Shown: positions 1-8,612 of the stretch, in pieces
How positions within the stretch are numbered: the first letter of the stretch is position 1
How the letters are laid out: each line of letters opens with the position of its first letter
Origin: Pandoraea anapnoica
GTDB taxonomy: Bacteria; Pseudomonadota; Gammaproteobacteria; Burkholderiales; Burkholderiaceae
DNA length: 64,000 nucleotides
Direction of reading: 5' to 3'
Assembly (NCBI RefSeq): GCF_902459765.1
Contig: NZ_CABPSP010000014.1
Coordinates: forward strand, 156,493-220,492
Translations under genes and position numbers: made by a program
The notes under the pieces: model-generated
Databases searched by the model: none
What the model was told of the DNA's origin: nothing
What the model saw: only the letters and a program-made list of their open reading frames with translations

Positions 1-388
1 TGAGGGCGTACTGGCGGTCGCCGTCGATGCTGCATTGACGATGCAGGGGCAGGGCGGTGCGCGGGCGGCCGCTGCGGGTGATTACGCGTCGCTCGGTCGC
101 GACGAACTCGCGCGCATGTTCAGGGTGACGGCGCACTTGCGCGCATTGGCGGACGCGCATCGTCTGCGTCCGGCCGTAGTGCCCGTGCATGCGTGGTGGG
201 TCGAGCGACGTGGGTCGGACGACCGCGAGCGGCTGGCGCGCGCGATGGGCGCAGCGCCGGTGTACGAGGGCACGGTCGCGTCGAGTCATATGCAACTGCC
301 TCGCACGAAAGCGTGGATCGACGATGTCGCTCGGGCTGTGCGAGACGTGGGCGAAGTGAGTACTACCGGGGTGAGCGTCGCCGCGTGA
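1..388 (+). CDS. 3' end of a probable nonribosomal peptide synthetase, thioesterase-like C-terminus (partial)
   Basis: The frame is open from base 2 to the stop at 386-388, so this is the C-terminal 128 residues of a gene that begins before the window. The final part has a conserved-looking SSHMQLPRT segment followed by an amphipathic helix (WIDDVARAVRDV). This resembles the end of an NRPS thioesterase domain, where the catalytic His sits before a short Leu/Pro stretch and a terminal helix. The neighbours are a siderophore receptor, a hydroxamate-type ABC importer and a siderophore acetyltransferase, which fits a siderophore synthetase. Too little is present to name the product. A TTG at 35 could open a short frame but has no ribosome-binding site. 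Confidence 0.55.
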   Translation, partial: EGVLAVAVDAALTMQGQGGARAAAAGDYASLGRDELARMFRVTAHLRALADAHRLRPAVVPVHAWWVERRGSDDRERLARAMGAAPVYEGTVASSHMQLPRTKAWIDDVARAVRDVGEVSTTGVSVAA

Positions 389-425
389 CATTGCGGCGAC
401 GGAGATTGCGCTCGAAACAAAAAAG

Positions 426-454
426 CGAGGCCGATTCATCGGCCTCGTGTTTTT
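426..454. terminator. Bidirectional intrinsic terminator between convergent genes
   Basis: A perfect 9-bp stem (426-434 with 439-447, loop TTCA) is followed by a T-rich run on the plus strand and preceded by an A-run, which becomes the U-tract in the other direction. It lies between the NRPS stop at 388 and the receptor stop at 479 and can end both convergent transcripts. Confidence 0.85.
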
Positions 455-478
455 ACGACATTTCAGACGTCCAATGAC

Positions 479-2701
479 TTACCAGCTGTACTTCGCCGTT
501 CCGAGAATCGTGCGACGTGCTCCGTAGGCGCACTGGGAGGTCGTCACACACACGACGTAGGTCTTGTCGAAGATATTGCTGCCGTCGAGCTGGAAGCGCC
601 AGTGCTTGTCCAACTGATAGTGCAGGCCCAGGTCGACAAGCGTGCGCGACGGCGCTTGTCCGGCGGTGTTGGTCGCATCGATGAAGGTCGGTCCGACGTA
701 ACGAATGCCGCCGTTAAAGCCGAAGCCCTTGAGCACACCCGCATGGAACGTGTAGTCGGCCCACAGGGCGGCGGCCGTGCGCGGTTGCTGCGGCGGCACC
801 TTGCCCAGCAGGGTCGGGTCGGTGGTCTTCGAGTTGGTGATGTTCGTGTTCGTGTACGAGCCGATCACCTTCAGGTTGTCGGTGACTTCGCCGACCGCTT
901 CGAGTTCGAAGCCCTTCGAGTGCTGCTCGCCCGTCGTGATCGAGAACGCCGTGTTGGCCGGATCGGGCGTGAGCACGTTCGTCATGCGGATGTCGAACAA
1001 CGACAGCGTGACGAAGCTGTTGTAGCCCTTCGGCTGATACTTCACACCGACTTCATACTGCTTGCCCTTCGACGGGTTGAACTGATTGCCGAGGCGATCC
1101 ACACCGACGTTCGGCTGGAACGACTCGGAGTAGCTGAAGTACGGCGCCAGTCCCATGTCGAACAGATACGTCAGGCCAGCACGATAGGTCGCCTGCTGGT
1201 CCGCCTGATTCGACGAACGGTTCGTCAGCCGGTTGTAGACGTTCTGTGCCACCCAGTCCTGACGTACGCCCAACGTGAGCAACCACTTTTCGTACTTGAT
1301 CTGATCCTGGAAGTAGAGGCCGCCTTGCGTGAAGCGCGAATCCGAGTCTGCCGCCTGACGCGTCAGACCGAACACGGCAGCGCCGTAGTTGGGCGAGAAG
1401 ATGTCGAGCTGGTTCGACGCACTCGCCACACCCTGACGCATGCTGCGATGCTCGTTGTAGTAGTAATAGTCGAAGCCGAACAGTGCCACGTGCGAGAGCG
1501 GGCCCGTGGTGAATTTCGTTTGCAACTGGTTATCGATGGTGAGCACATCCGTCTGACGATAGTCGGCGAACGGCAACCGGTTGATGAGTCGCGTGCTGCC
1601 CGGCGCGAAGCCCAGACCGTAAGCATCCGTGTCGACCTTGTAGTCGAAGTACGAATAGCGTGCGGCCTGCTTGAACGACACCTGATCGTTGAAGCGGTGT
1701 TCGAGCTGATAACCGGCGAAAACCTGCTCACGCTTGATGTTGTCGTAGTTCGGGTCGCCTACGAAGCGGCCGACCGGGATCTGTCCGTTCGGGTTCGGCA
1801 GCACCGTGCCGGACGCGGGCAGGAACTGGCCGAAGCCGAGCTTGTCACGCTGGTAGCTGGCTTCAAACGTGATCGTAGTCTTGTCGGTGGCCTTCCACGT
1901 GAGCGACGGTGCGATGTAGATGCGATCGTTCGGGGTGTAATCGACCTGCGTGTTGCTGTCGCGGAACAGGCCGACGAGGCGGTAGAGAACCTTGCCGTCG
2001 GCGTCCAGTGGGCCACTGAAGTCGAAAGCTGCCTGCTTATTCTTGAACGAACCGGCCGAGAGCTGAATTTCGTGAAGCGGCGTTTCCAGCGGTTTCTTCG
2101 TCACCATGTTGATCAGGCCGCCGGGCGTGTTCTGCCCGTACAGCACCGACGACGGTCCGCGCAGGATTTCGATGCGCTCAAGGCCGTACGGATCCAGCTG
2201 GAATTCGGTCGCCGATTGCAGGCGCGTGCCGTCCATGAACAGGCCCAGCGTGGACGCCGAGAATCCACGAATGTTGATCCAGTCGAAGCGCGTCTCGAAG
2301 CCTGCGTTGTCCGGCAGTACACCGGCGCTGTAACGCATGGCCTGACTGACCGACTGCGCGCCCAGATCCTGAATCATCTCCTTCGGAATGACCGAAACCG
2401 ACTGCGGATTCTCGATGAGCGGGGTATCCGTCTTCGTGCCCGTGGTACTGCGCTTGGCGACGATACCGTCGACCGGCCCTGCGCCGTTCTCCGGTGCGCG
2501 CTCGGCGCTCACCTGCGTGGGCGAGAGCGCGACATCGCCCTGCTGGCCGGTGGTCTGCGCCCACGCACCGTGGGAGAACGCCAGCGGCGCGAAGGCGAGA
2601 CTTGCTGCCAGCGCAATGTGACGGTGGATTGGGTGGATCGGGCGATGGATCGATTGCAGGCGACGGACCCCCCGGCCACGTACGCTCCCGTAGTGCTTCA
2701 T
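479..2701 (-). CDS. TonB-dependent ferric hydroxamate siderophore receptor (FhuA/FoxA/OrbA type)
   Basis: This 740-aa outer-membrane receptor imports a ferric siderophore using TonB energy. A long signal peptide (residues 1-48, ending AWA) is followed by a plug domain with the typical IENPQSVSVIP and LERIEILRGPSSVLYGQ segments at about 95-200. A 22-strand-type barrel follows, ending in YGARRTILGTAKYSW with a terminal Trp, the usual signature of the siderophore-receptor family. Two Cys near the C-terminus (CVTTSQC) match those seen in FhuA-like proteins. The ATG at 2701 is preceded by a CCAGGAG ribosome-binding site. It is transcribed toward the NRPS end and is likely driven by the iron-starvation promoter at 2782-2806. 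The exact ligand cannot be read from sequence. Confidence 0.92.
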   Translation of the reverse strand: MKHYGSVRGRGVRRLQSIHRPIHPIHRHIALAASLAFAPLAFSHGAWAQTTGQQGDVALSPTQVSAERAPENGAGPVDGIVAKRSTTGTKTDTPLIENPQSVSVIPKEMIQDLGAQSVSQAMRYSAGVLPDNAGFETRFDWINIRGFSASTLGLFMDGTRLQSATEFQLDPYGLERIEILRGPSSVLYGQNTPGGLINMVTKKPLETPLHEIQLSAGSFKNKQAAFDFSGPLDADGKVLYRLVGLFRDSNTQVDYTPNDRIYIAPSLTWKATDKTTITFEASYQRDKLGFGQFLPASGTVLPNPNGQIPVGRFVGDPNYDNIKREQVFAGYQLEHRFNDQVSFKQAARYSYFDYKVDTDAYGLGFAPGSTRLINRLPFADYRQTDVLTIDNQLQTKFTTGPLSHVALFGFDYYYYNEHRSMRQGVASASNQLDIFSPNYGAAVFGLTRQAADSDSRFTQGGLYFQDQIKYEKWLLTLGVRQDWVAQNVYNRLTNRSSNQADQQATYRAGLTYLFDMGLAPYFSYSESFQPNVGVDRLGNQFNPSKGKQYEVGVKYQPKGYNSFVTLSLFDIRMTNVLTPDPANTAFSITTGEQHSKGFELEAVGEVTDNLKVIGSYTNTNITNSKTTDPTLLGKVPPQQPRTAAALWADYTFHAGVLKGFGFNGGIRYVGPTFIDATNTAGQAPSRTLVDLGLHYQLDKHWRFQLDGSNIFDKTYVVCVTTSQCAYGARRTILGTAKYSW

Positions 2702-2781
2702 CTAAGACTCCTGGGTTTTTATCGAAGACTGAGGCGACGTGCGCACTCGAATCCCCGGGCGACGGCACCTATCGAGTAGTG

Positions 2782-2806
2782 GACGAACCAACCTGCCGGA
2801 TATTTA
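2782..2806 (-). promoter_or_regulatory. Iron-starvation ECF sigma promoter (PvdS/OrbS type) for the receptor gene
   Basis: Reading the minus strand, TAAAT (2806-2802) is followed after exactly 16 bases by CGTC (2785-2782). This matches the -35/-10 arrangement of PvdS- and OrbS-dependent promoters. It lies about 80 bp upstream of the receptor ATG. Near-identical sites precede the acylase and the importer operon. A run of eight G on the plus strand (2807-2814) abuts the -35 element. No Fur-box-like sequence was recognised nearby. Confidence 0.7.
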
Positions 2807-2841
2807 GGGGGGGGCATCATCGGCCTGTCATATGGGCCGTC

Positions 2842-5385
2842 TCATTGCGACAGATGCAGCACGCTGACGGTGGCCGCAGCAACGTCGGCCTCGGTGAACG
2901 GCGCGGCCTGCCAGCGCTTGTCGGCCCACGCCTGAAGGGCTGTCGCGTTGCGCGGATCGTCGCGATCGTCGGCGGGGCCGGAGGCGTCGAGGGTGGTGGC
3001 GGCGACGCGTCGCGCCGGATCGTCCGGGAACGAGACGACCTGCAGATACGTGTCGCCGCGCGGTGCCGTGTCCATGCCATAGCGGTCGGTGCCCATGCGG
3101 GCGTCGGCGCACATGATCGAGAAGTAGCCCGCGATGTCGCAGCCGCCCGACAGGCCTATGCGACGTCCGCCGCGCGTAGCGAAGAGCGCTTCGTCGCGTC
3201 GGCTGTCGAGCGCCAGTCCCATGCGCCGCATCTCCAGCACGGCCGCGCCGAGCACTTGCGCGAGCGACGTGTTCTCTCCTGCGAGTCCGGCGGGCGACGT
3301 GACGGGTTGTGTTGCATCGAACGGTTGGGCAAACACCCGACGTCCTGTGGCATCGACGCCTGCGAGCCGGATCCACACGGCATCCCACAAGTTCGCGCCC
3401 CGAGCGCTGCGGTCTCCGGTGCCGTCCCATGCGGCCAGCACGCGGCAGGCGGGCGCCAGATCGACGGTCTGCGGTGACTTCAGCGGTTTTCCGTCGATGG
3501 GGTCTTGTGTGATTTGCACGTCGAATCGTTTGTCTTTGCTATCGGCCGCTGACGGGCACACTCGCGCAAGGAGCGACCGGCGAGTGAGGTTGGCTGACAA
3601 GGGGGCGGCGTGCAGCACGGACTCGCGCACTGCCTGCGTCGTGACCGGACCTGCTGCGCGCAAGGCGTCGATACGTTGCAGGCCCGCGCGGCTGCGCAGC
3701 GAAAGCGGCGCGTTGCTTTGTCCGAGCACGCTGCTTAGATGGGCGAGGGGCGCATCCGGCGCGGCCAGCCACGCGCTGTCGTTCATGTTGGCGACGACCG
3801 TGTCGCTCATGATGTCCGGCATCTCGCGGCGGCCGAGCGTGCCGGGTAGCGGGCTGTCCGGCGTGGTTTGCCAGGCGCAGGCGCTGCGACTGCCATCGAG
3901 GACAGGGAGGCCCGGTGCGGCCTTCGCGAAGGCCAGTCCTGCGGGCTTTGCGGTGCAAGCGGCCGACAACGTGTTCGGCACGCCCGGCACCGGGCCGATG
4001 TCGCCGAACCACACGCGCGGGTCGCGTCGACCGATGGCCACCGTGTTGACCCACGGATTGGCCGCGTCGGCACGCATGCCGGACGCAAACGCATCGAGCG
4101 AGTCGGCCTGCGCCATGCGCAGATAGTGATCGAGCAGGCCGAAGTTGTTCGCGTTGGCGTCGCGCAGCACCAGCGCCTGACGTGTCGTCCAGCCCAGCGC
4201 TGGGGACGTGGCCGAGAGGTTGACGACCGGCCCGTCGGCCGTGCGATACAGCGTTCGTGAGACCGTCGACGTCTTGCCTTGCGCATCGCGCACGGGGACG
4301 GTCACGGACACGCGCTGCATGGCTTCGGTTCGGCCGTCGATCCGGTAACGGGTCGGGTCGGCCGGATCGAGCGTGAGGGCGATCAGACCGAAGCGTCGCG
4401 CACTCGAGACCGTATGCGTCCATGCGACGTCCTGCGTGAAGCCGATCATGATGAACGGCGCGCCGAGCATGCCGACGCCGGAGACGTCGAGCTGGCCGGG
4501 GATCGTGAGATGCGCAGGGTAGAGTCGGTCGGGGCCCTCCCAGTACCAGTGCGGGCTGCCGTACAGGATCGGCTGACCGTCGGCACTCAGCGACGCTCCG
4601 AAGGCAAATGCGTTGCTGCCGATGCCCGCATCGTTGATCGATGCCAGCGCTGGCGGGGGCACCACGGCGGGCAACGATGTTGCGATCCTGCGCGCCGGGC
4701 GTGATCGCCCATTGATGGCCGCACTGGCCGATGGCGGCCGGGCCGTCGCGATGGCGGTGATCTGCGTGGCGGCGCTCGCGGCGAGTGTGGCGGCGTAGAG
4801 GCGGCGGTAGACGTCGTCCTCCGTCACCGCGCCTAGCTGGCGCACCCAGTCGGCGTTGCGGCAGGCGGTGTGCTGAGCGGCGTCTGTGCCCGCGCGCACG
4901 TCTTGCAGATAGCGAGTCACACCGGCCGCGAAACCCTGCGCCAGCGCACGTCCGCGCGGCGACTGGGCGTCGCGATACCGGTCGAGGGTGGCCGCGTCGA
5001 ACGTCAGACGAAAGAAGACGTCCGCATCGAGATTGTTCGGCTGGCCGAAGGTCGCGCGGCGAGCAACCCGACCGTTCGCCCCGAAGGCCAGCGAGCGTTC
5101 TCCGCGAAACGTCACGATGCTCTCGGCGAGCGTGCAGAGATTGTCCTGCGCCTGCGCGTAACCGAAGCCGTAGCCCAGCCCGCCCCAAGTCTCGGCACGG
5201 ACATGGGCGGTGCCGTCGGTCGTGCGACGCACGTCGGCTTTGTAATGCGCGGTAATGGACGGGACGCGCGATTCCGGGGTTTTTGGCGTTTCGGCGACCT
5301 GATGCGTCGGAGGCGTGGGTGACGTGCATGCTGCAAGGCACAGGGCGACGACGGCCAGTACGGTCCGCAGAGGGCTGGGCGACAT
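2842..5385 (-). CDS. PvdQ-like N-terminal-nucleophile acylase (penicillin acylase family)
   Basis: This is an 847-aa Ntn-hydrolase that is expected to mature by self-cleavage into two chains. The conserved GSNAFAFG motif places the nucleophilic Ser at about residue 256. HLTIPGQLDVSGVGMLGAP and DVAWTHTV follow, matching the PvdQ/AHL-acylase beta chain. The chosen ATG gives a typical lipoprotein signal (hydrophobic VLAVVALC, then LAAC), so the enzyme is probably membrane-anchored in the periplasm. An in-frame ATG at 5466 would add 27 residues, and neither start has a good ribosome-binding site. PvdQ removes the fatty acyl group of pyoverdine precursors. By position, this protein may do the same for the local siderophore, but acyl-homoserine lactone hydrolysis is the alternative. 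Confidence 0.85.
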   Translation of the reverse strand: MSPSPLRTVLAVVALCLAACTSPTPPTHQVAETPKTPESRVPSITAHYKADVRRTTDGTAHVRAETWGGLGYGFGYAQAQDNLCTLAESIVTFRGERSLAFGANGRVARRATFGQPNNLDADVFFRLTFDAATLDRYRDAQSPRGRALAQGFAAGVTRYLQDVRAGTDAAQHTACRNADWVRQLGAVTEDDVYRRLYAATLAASAATQITAIATARPPSASAAINGRSRPARRIATSLPAVVPPPALASINDAGIGSNAFAFGASLSADGQPILYGSPHWYWEGPDRLYPAHLTIPGQLDVSGVGMLGAPFIMIGFTQDVAWTHTVSSARRFGLIALTLDPADPTRYRIDGRTEAMQRVSVTVPVRDAQGKTSTVSRTLYRTADGPVVNLSATSPALGWTTRQALVLRDANANNFGLLDHYLRMAQADSLDAFASGMRADAANPWVNTVAIGRRDPRVWFGDIGPVPGVPNTLSAACTAKPAGLAFAKAAPGLPVLDGSRSACAWQTTPDSPLPGTLGRREMPDIMSDTVVANMNDSAWLAAPDAPLAHLSSVLGQSNAPLSLRSRAGLQRIDALRAAGPVTTQAVRESVLHAAPLSANLTRRSLLARVCPSAADSKDKRFDVQITQDPIDGKPLKSPQTVDLAPACRVLAAWDGTGDRSARGANLWDAVWIRLAGVDATGRRVFAQPFDATQPVTSPAGLAGENTSLAQVLGAAVLEMRRMGLALDSRRDEALFATRGGRRIGLSGGCDIAGYFSIMCADARMGTDRYGMDTAPRGDTYLQVVSFPDDPARRVAATTLDASGPADDRDDPRNATALQAWADKRWQAAPFTEADVAAATVSVLHLSQ

Positions 5386-5469
5386 CGGTGGGAACGGCAG
5401 TTTGCGTAAGGCGGGACGGGCAGGGTGGGCAAGAAGCAGGCGCGACGGCTGGGGCGATCGGGACATGGG

Positions 5470-5494
5470 TAAATATGCCGGTTGGTGATACGTC
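5470..5494 (+). promoter_or_regulatory. Iron-starvation ECF sigma promoter for the siderophore importer operon
   Basis: TAAAT (5470-5474) is followed after 16 bases by CGTC (5491-5494) on the plus strand, the same architecture as at 2782-2806. It would start a transcript just upstream of the FhuC-like gene and is arranged back to back with the minus-strand site at 5503-5527. Confidence 0.7.
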
Positions 5495-5502
5495 TTTTGA
5501 GC

Positions 5503-5527
5503 GACGAACCACCACTTCCGGAGTTTA
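5503..5527 (-). promoter_or_regulatory. Iron-starvation ECF sigma promoter for the acylase gene
   Basis: On the minus strand, TAAAC (5527-5523) is followed after 16 bases by CGTC (5506-5503). The last nine bases (TGGTTCGTC read downstream) are close to those of the receptor promoter. Transcription from here enters the PvdQ-like gene. The last base of the -35 differs from the other two sites. Confidence 0.6.
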
Positions 5528-5563
5528 GGCGGCGCGCGCTCACGCCGACCGTCGAGACGACTT

Positions 5564-6517
5564 GTGCCCGATACCCGTATTTCCACCGGCCCAGCAGCCG
5601 CCAGGCCGGCATTCAACATGACCGAATCTCTGACGCCTGCCGCAGGCGCGTTGTTGCGCGCGGAAGGCCTTAATGTTGCTGTGGGGGCTCGCAACGTCCT
5701 CACTCAGGTCGATGTGACCTTCGCCGCGGGCCGCGTGAGCGCCTTGTGCGGCCCGAACGGCTGTGGCAAGAGCACGCTGCTGCGCACGCTGGGCGGCCTG
5801 CTCAAGCCTGTATCCGGCCGCGTATGGCTCGACGACACGCCACTCGACTCGCTGCGTGCACGTGAGCGTGCGCGTCGCATTGCGCTGCTTGCGCAGACGC
5901 CCGGCATGCCGTTCGGCATGACCGTCGCCGAACTCGTCGCATGCGGCCGCTACAGCCACACCGGCATGGGCGGACGCCTCGGCGAGCGCGACAACCTCGC
6001 CATCGAGCGCGCCCTGCATCTCATGGAACTGGACACGCTGTGTACGCGTGACGTCACGGCGTTGTCCGGCGGCGAGCGTCAGCGCGCGTTCATCGCCATG
6101 GCGCTGGCGCAGGAGGGCAACGTGCTGCTGCTCGACGAGCCGACGACGTATCTCGACGTGCGCCATCAGATCGACATTCTTGCGCGCATTCGCGAACTCA
6201 ATCGCGAGACGGGCATGACCGTCGTGTGGGTGCTGCACGACCTCAATCAAGCCGCCGCCTTCTCCGACGCCATGCTGCTCATGCGCGACGGCAAGCTTGT
6301 CTTCTCGGGCACGCCCGACGAGACGATGGACCCGGACCGTCTGATGGAAGTGTTCGCCACGCCGATGCAACGCATCGACTTTCAGGGCTTGCCGATGTGC
6401 TTGCCAGTGCTGGCCGGGCAGGGGGGGCGTAGTGACGTCCGCGATCCGGTTGAGGTTGGTGGGTCGAACACCTCGAACACCTCGAGTGGACTGAACGGTG
6501 GCCGACATGGCGGCTGA
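5564..6517 (+). CDS. Ferric siderophore ABC transporter ATPase (FhuC/OrbC type)
   Basis: This 317-aa cytoplasmic ATPase energises siderophore import through the FhuB-like permease. It has a Walker A GPNGCGKST at about 63-71, the signature LSGGERQR, Walker B VLLLDEPTTYLD and the H-loop in VLHDLNQAA, all typical of the FecE/FhuC family. The GTG at 5564 gives the longest frame. An ATG at 5618 (MTESLTP) is an equally possible start, and neither has a strong ribosome-binding site. The last 30 or so residues are Gly/Ser/Asn-rich and unlike the family, and they overlap the start of the next gene. It is the first gene of a four-gene operon behind the 5470-5494 promoter. Confidence 0.93.
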   Translation: MPDTRISTGPAAARPAFNMTESLTPAAGALLRAEGLNVAVGARNVLTQVDVTFAAGRVSALCGPNGCGKSTLLRTLGGLLKPVSGRVWLDDTPLDSLRARERARRIALLAQTPGMPFGMTVAELVACGRYSHTGMGGRLGERDNLAIERALHLMELDTLCTRDVTALSGGERQRAFIAMALAQEGNVLLLDEPTTYLDVRHQIDILARIRELNRETGMTVVWVLHDLNQAAAFSDAMLLMRDGKLVFSGTPDETMDPDRLMEVFATPMQRIDFQGLPMCLPVLAGQGGRSDVRDPVEVGGSNTSNTSSGLNGGRHGG

Positions 6518-8612
6518 GCGTACGGTGGGGTCCTTGCACCTCGCGCGACGCCTCACGGTGCCCGCGCACGCCGCACCGCGCCAGTACGCGCGCCGTACAC
6601 GCGCGTTGCTGGGCGGATGGCTGGCCCTCGCGCTCGCCATCGTCGTTCACGCGCTCGCGAACGACGCATGGCCGGGGGCGGGCACGGTCGCACAGGCGAT
6701 GCACGGCGGGCCGAGCGGCATGAGTAGCGACGCCACGCTCGGTTGGTTGCTGTTCGTGGACGCCTGGATGCCGCAGATCCGTGCGGGCCTTGCCGCCGGT
6801 GCGTGTCTTGGACTGGCCGGTGCGTTGCTTCAGACCATCACACAGAATCCGCTGGCGTCCGGCGAATTGCTCGGCGTGTCGGCGGGCGCGCAGATGGGGT
6901 TGATCGTCGCGCTGCTCGTGCCGGGCCTCGCCGTTCTGCCGATGATGCTGGCGGGCGGCGTGCTGGCGGCGCTGTTCACGTTCGCGCTCGCGGGCGGCAC
7001 GCGCACGACACCGCTGCGTCTCACATTGGCCGGGGCGGCGAACGCGCTCGCGCTCTCGGCGTTATGCATGGTCGCGCTGACGTTGTACACCCGTGCGGCC
7101 GTGGGCGTCGTGCAGTGGAGCACGGGGTCGCTGCAGCAGTTCGGCAAACGCGGGGCGGACGAAGCGATCTGGTTGTTGCTCCCGGCAGGCGTGGCCTTGC
7201 TGGCGTTGCTGCATCCGCTTGGACTGGCGCGCTTCGGCGAAGCGCAGGCGTCGGCGCTGGGGCAGCGTGTCGGCGCGGTGCGTGTAGGGACGATTCTGCT
7301 CGCAGCCGCGCTATCCGCGATTGCAATTGCGCTGGCAGGGCCGGTCGGCTTCGTCGGGCTGGCAGCACCGAATCTGGTGCGGCTGATGGGGGTTCACCGG
7401 CCTGCATGGCTAATTCCGCTCTCGGCGTTGTGGGGCGGCGCAATGCTTATCGTCACCGATGCCATTGCGCGCGCGCTGGTGACGTTCGGCGCGCTGCCGG
7501 TCGGCGTGATGAGTGCCGTCATCGGCGCCCCGGTGTTGCTGCTGTTGCTTCGCTACGGCCTGCCTGCGAGCACTGCGGAGATGACCGCACCGATGGCGGC
7601 TGGCCATCGCGCGTCGAACCGGCGTCCGATGGCGGTGATCGCAGTGCTGGTCGTCATCGCGCTGGTCGCCGTCACCGGACTGACGCTGACGATGGGCGTG
7701 CTGCCGTGGCCGTCGGTATGGCAATGGCGCGACGTTTTCGATCCGCATACGGCGGCAGGCATGCTGGTGGATCTGCGTCTGCCACGCAGTCTGATCGCGA
7801 TGGGCGCCGGCGCATTGCTGGCGGGCAGCGGCCTATTGCTTCAGGGCGCTTGCCGGAATCCGCTGGCCGGGCCGGAATTGCTGGGCGTGAATCAGGCGGC
7901 AGGGCTGGCGGTGCTTGCGCTGCTGCTGGTGTCGCCGGATGCCGCCGCACGCTGGTCGATGCCTGCCGCGTGGGCAGCGAGCGCCGGGGTACTGGCGATT
8001 GTGCTCGGCGTGAACGCGCGCTGGGGCCTGGCGCCGATGCGAGTGATCCTGACGGGCATGGCGCTGGCCGGTCTGCTCGCGGCGTTGGCGAACCTGCTGG
8101 TGCTGCAATTCCACGTGCATGCCACGCAGGCGCTGGTATGGCTCGTCGGCAGCAGTTACGGGCAATCGTGGCACGGCGTGCGGGCGTTGCTGCCCTGGCT
8201 GGCGATCTGTCTGCCGCTCGCGGCGTATGCCGGGCGTTGGCTCGATCTGCTGAGTCTCGGCGACGAGACGGCCGAGGCGCTGGGTGTGCCCGTCGTGCGT
8301 GCGCGTCTCGGATTGCTGGCGCTCGCGAGCGCGATGGCTGCGGCGGCGGTGGCGACTGTGGGTCCGGTGGCTTACGTCGGATTGATCGTCCCGAATGCGC
8401 TGAGATCGCTGCCGCTGACCGGCACTCGCGACCGTATCGTCACGGCCGCGCTGGCGGGGGCGTTGTTGCTCGGCGTGGCCGACTTGTTCGGCCGGACGTT
8501 GTTCGCACCGCTGGATTTGCCGCTGGGCATCGTGACCGCTGCCGTCGGCACGCCGCTCTTCCTTTGGCTGCTCTCCCGCACTTTCCTGAGGTCGCATGCG
8601 CATGCTGGCTAA
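6498..8612 (+). CDS. Fused ferric siderophore ABC permease (FhuB type, two FecCD domains)
   Basis: This 704-aa inner-membrane protein is a tandem fusion of two FecCD permease halves (about 40-345 and 385-700). Each half carries the repeated family segments: RAGLAAGACLGLAGALLQTITQNPLA in the first half corresponds to the region ending LLLQGACRNPLAGPELLG in the second, and GPVGFVGLAAPN corresponds to GPVAYVGLIVPN. The fusion is the arrangement of FhuB and OrbD, and it makes a second permease gene unnecessary. It starts at GTG 6498 (or ATG 6507) inside the end of the ATPase gene and overlaps the next gene by 17 bp, so the three are translationally coupled. Confidence 0.93.
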   Translation: MADMAAERTVGSLHLARRLTVPAHAAPRQYARRTRALLGGWLALALAIVVHALANDAWPGAGTVAQAMHGGPSGMSSDATLGWLLFVDAWMPQIRAGLAAGACLGLAGALLQTITQNPLASGELLGVSAGAQMGLIVALLVPGLAVLPMMLAGGVLAALFTFALAGGTRTTPLRLTLAGAANALALSALCMVALTLYTRAAVGVVQWSTGSLQQFGKRGADEAIWLLLPAGVALLALLHPLGLARFGEAQASALGQRVGAVRVGTILLAAALSAIAIALAGPVGFVGLAAPNLVRLMGVHRPAWLIPLSALWGGAMLIVTDAIARALVTFGALPVGVMSAVIGAPVLLLLLRYGLPASTAEMTAPMAAGHRASNRRPMAVIAVLVVIALVAVTGLTLTMGVLPWPSVWQWRDVFDPHTAAGMLVDLRLPRSLIAMGAGALLAGSGLLLQGACRNPLAGPELLGVNQAAGLAVLALLLVSPDAAARWSMPAAWAASAGVLAIVLGVNARWGLAPMRVILTGMALAGLLAALANLLVLQFHVHATQALVWLVGSSYGQSWHGVRALLPWLAICLPLAAYAGRWLDLLSLGDETAEALGVPVVRARLGLLALASAMAAAAVATVGPVAYVGLIVPNALRSLPLTGTRDRIVTAALAGALLLGVADLFGRTLFAPLDLPLGIVTAAVGTPLFLWLLSRTFLRSHAHAG

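Noticed and set aside
602-2779. 725-codon open frame on the plus strand opposite the receptor gene
   Set aside because: Its composition is Arg/Val-rich with no recognisable motif, whereas the minus-strand frame encodes an unmistakable TonB receptor. It is a high-GC shadow.
2702-2841. Search for a classical Fur box upstream of the receptor
   Set aside because: No GATAATGATAATCATTATC-like sequence was seen. The ECF-type TAAAT-N16-CGTC element explains iron control better.
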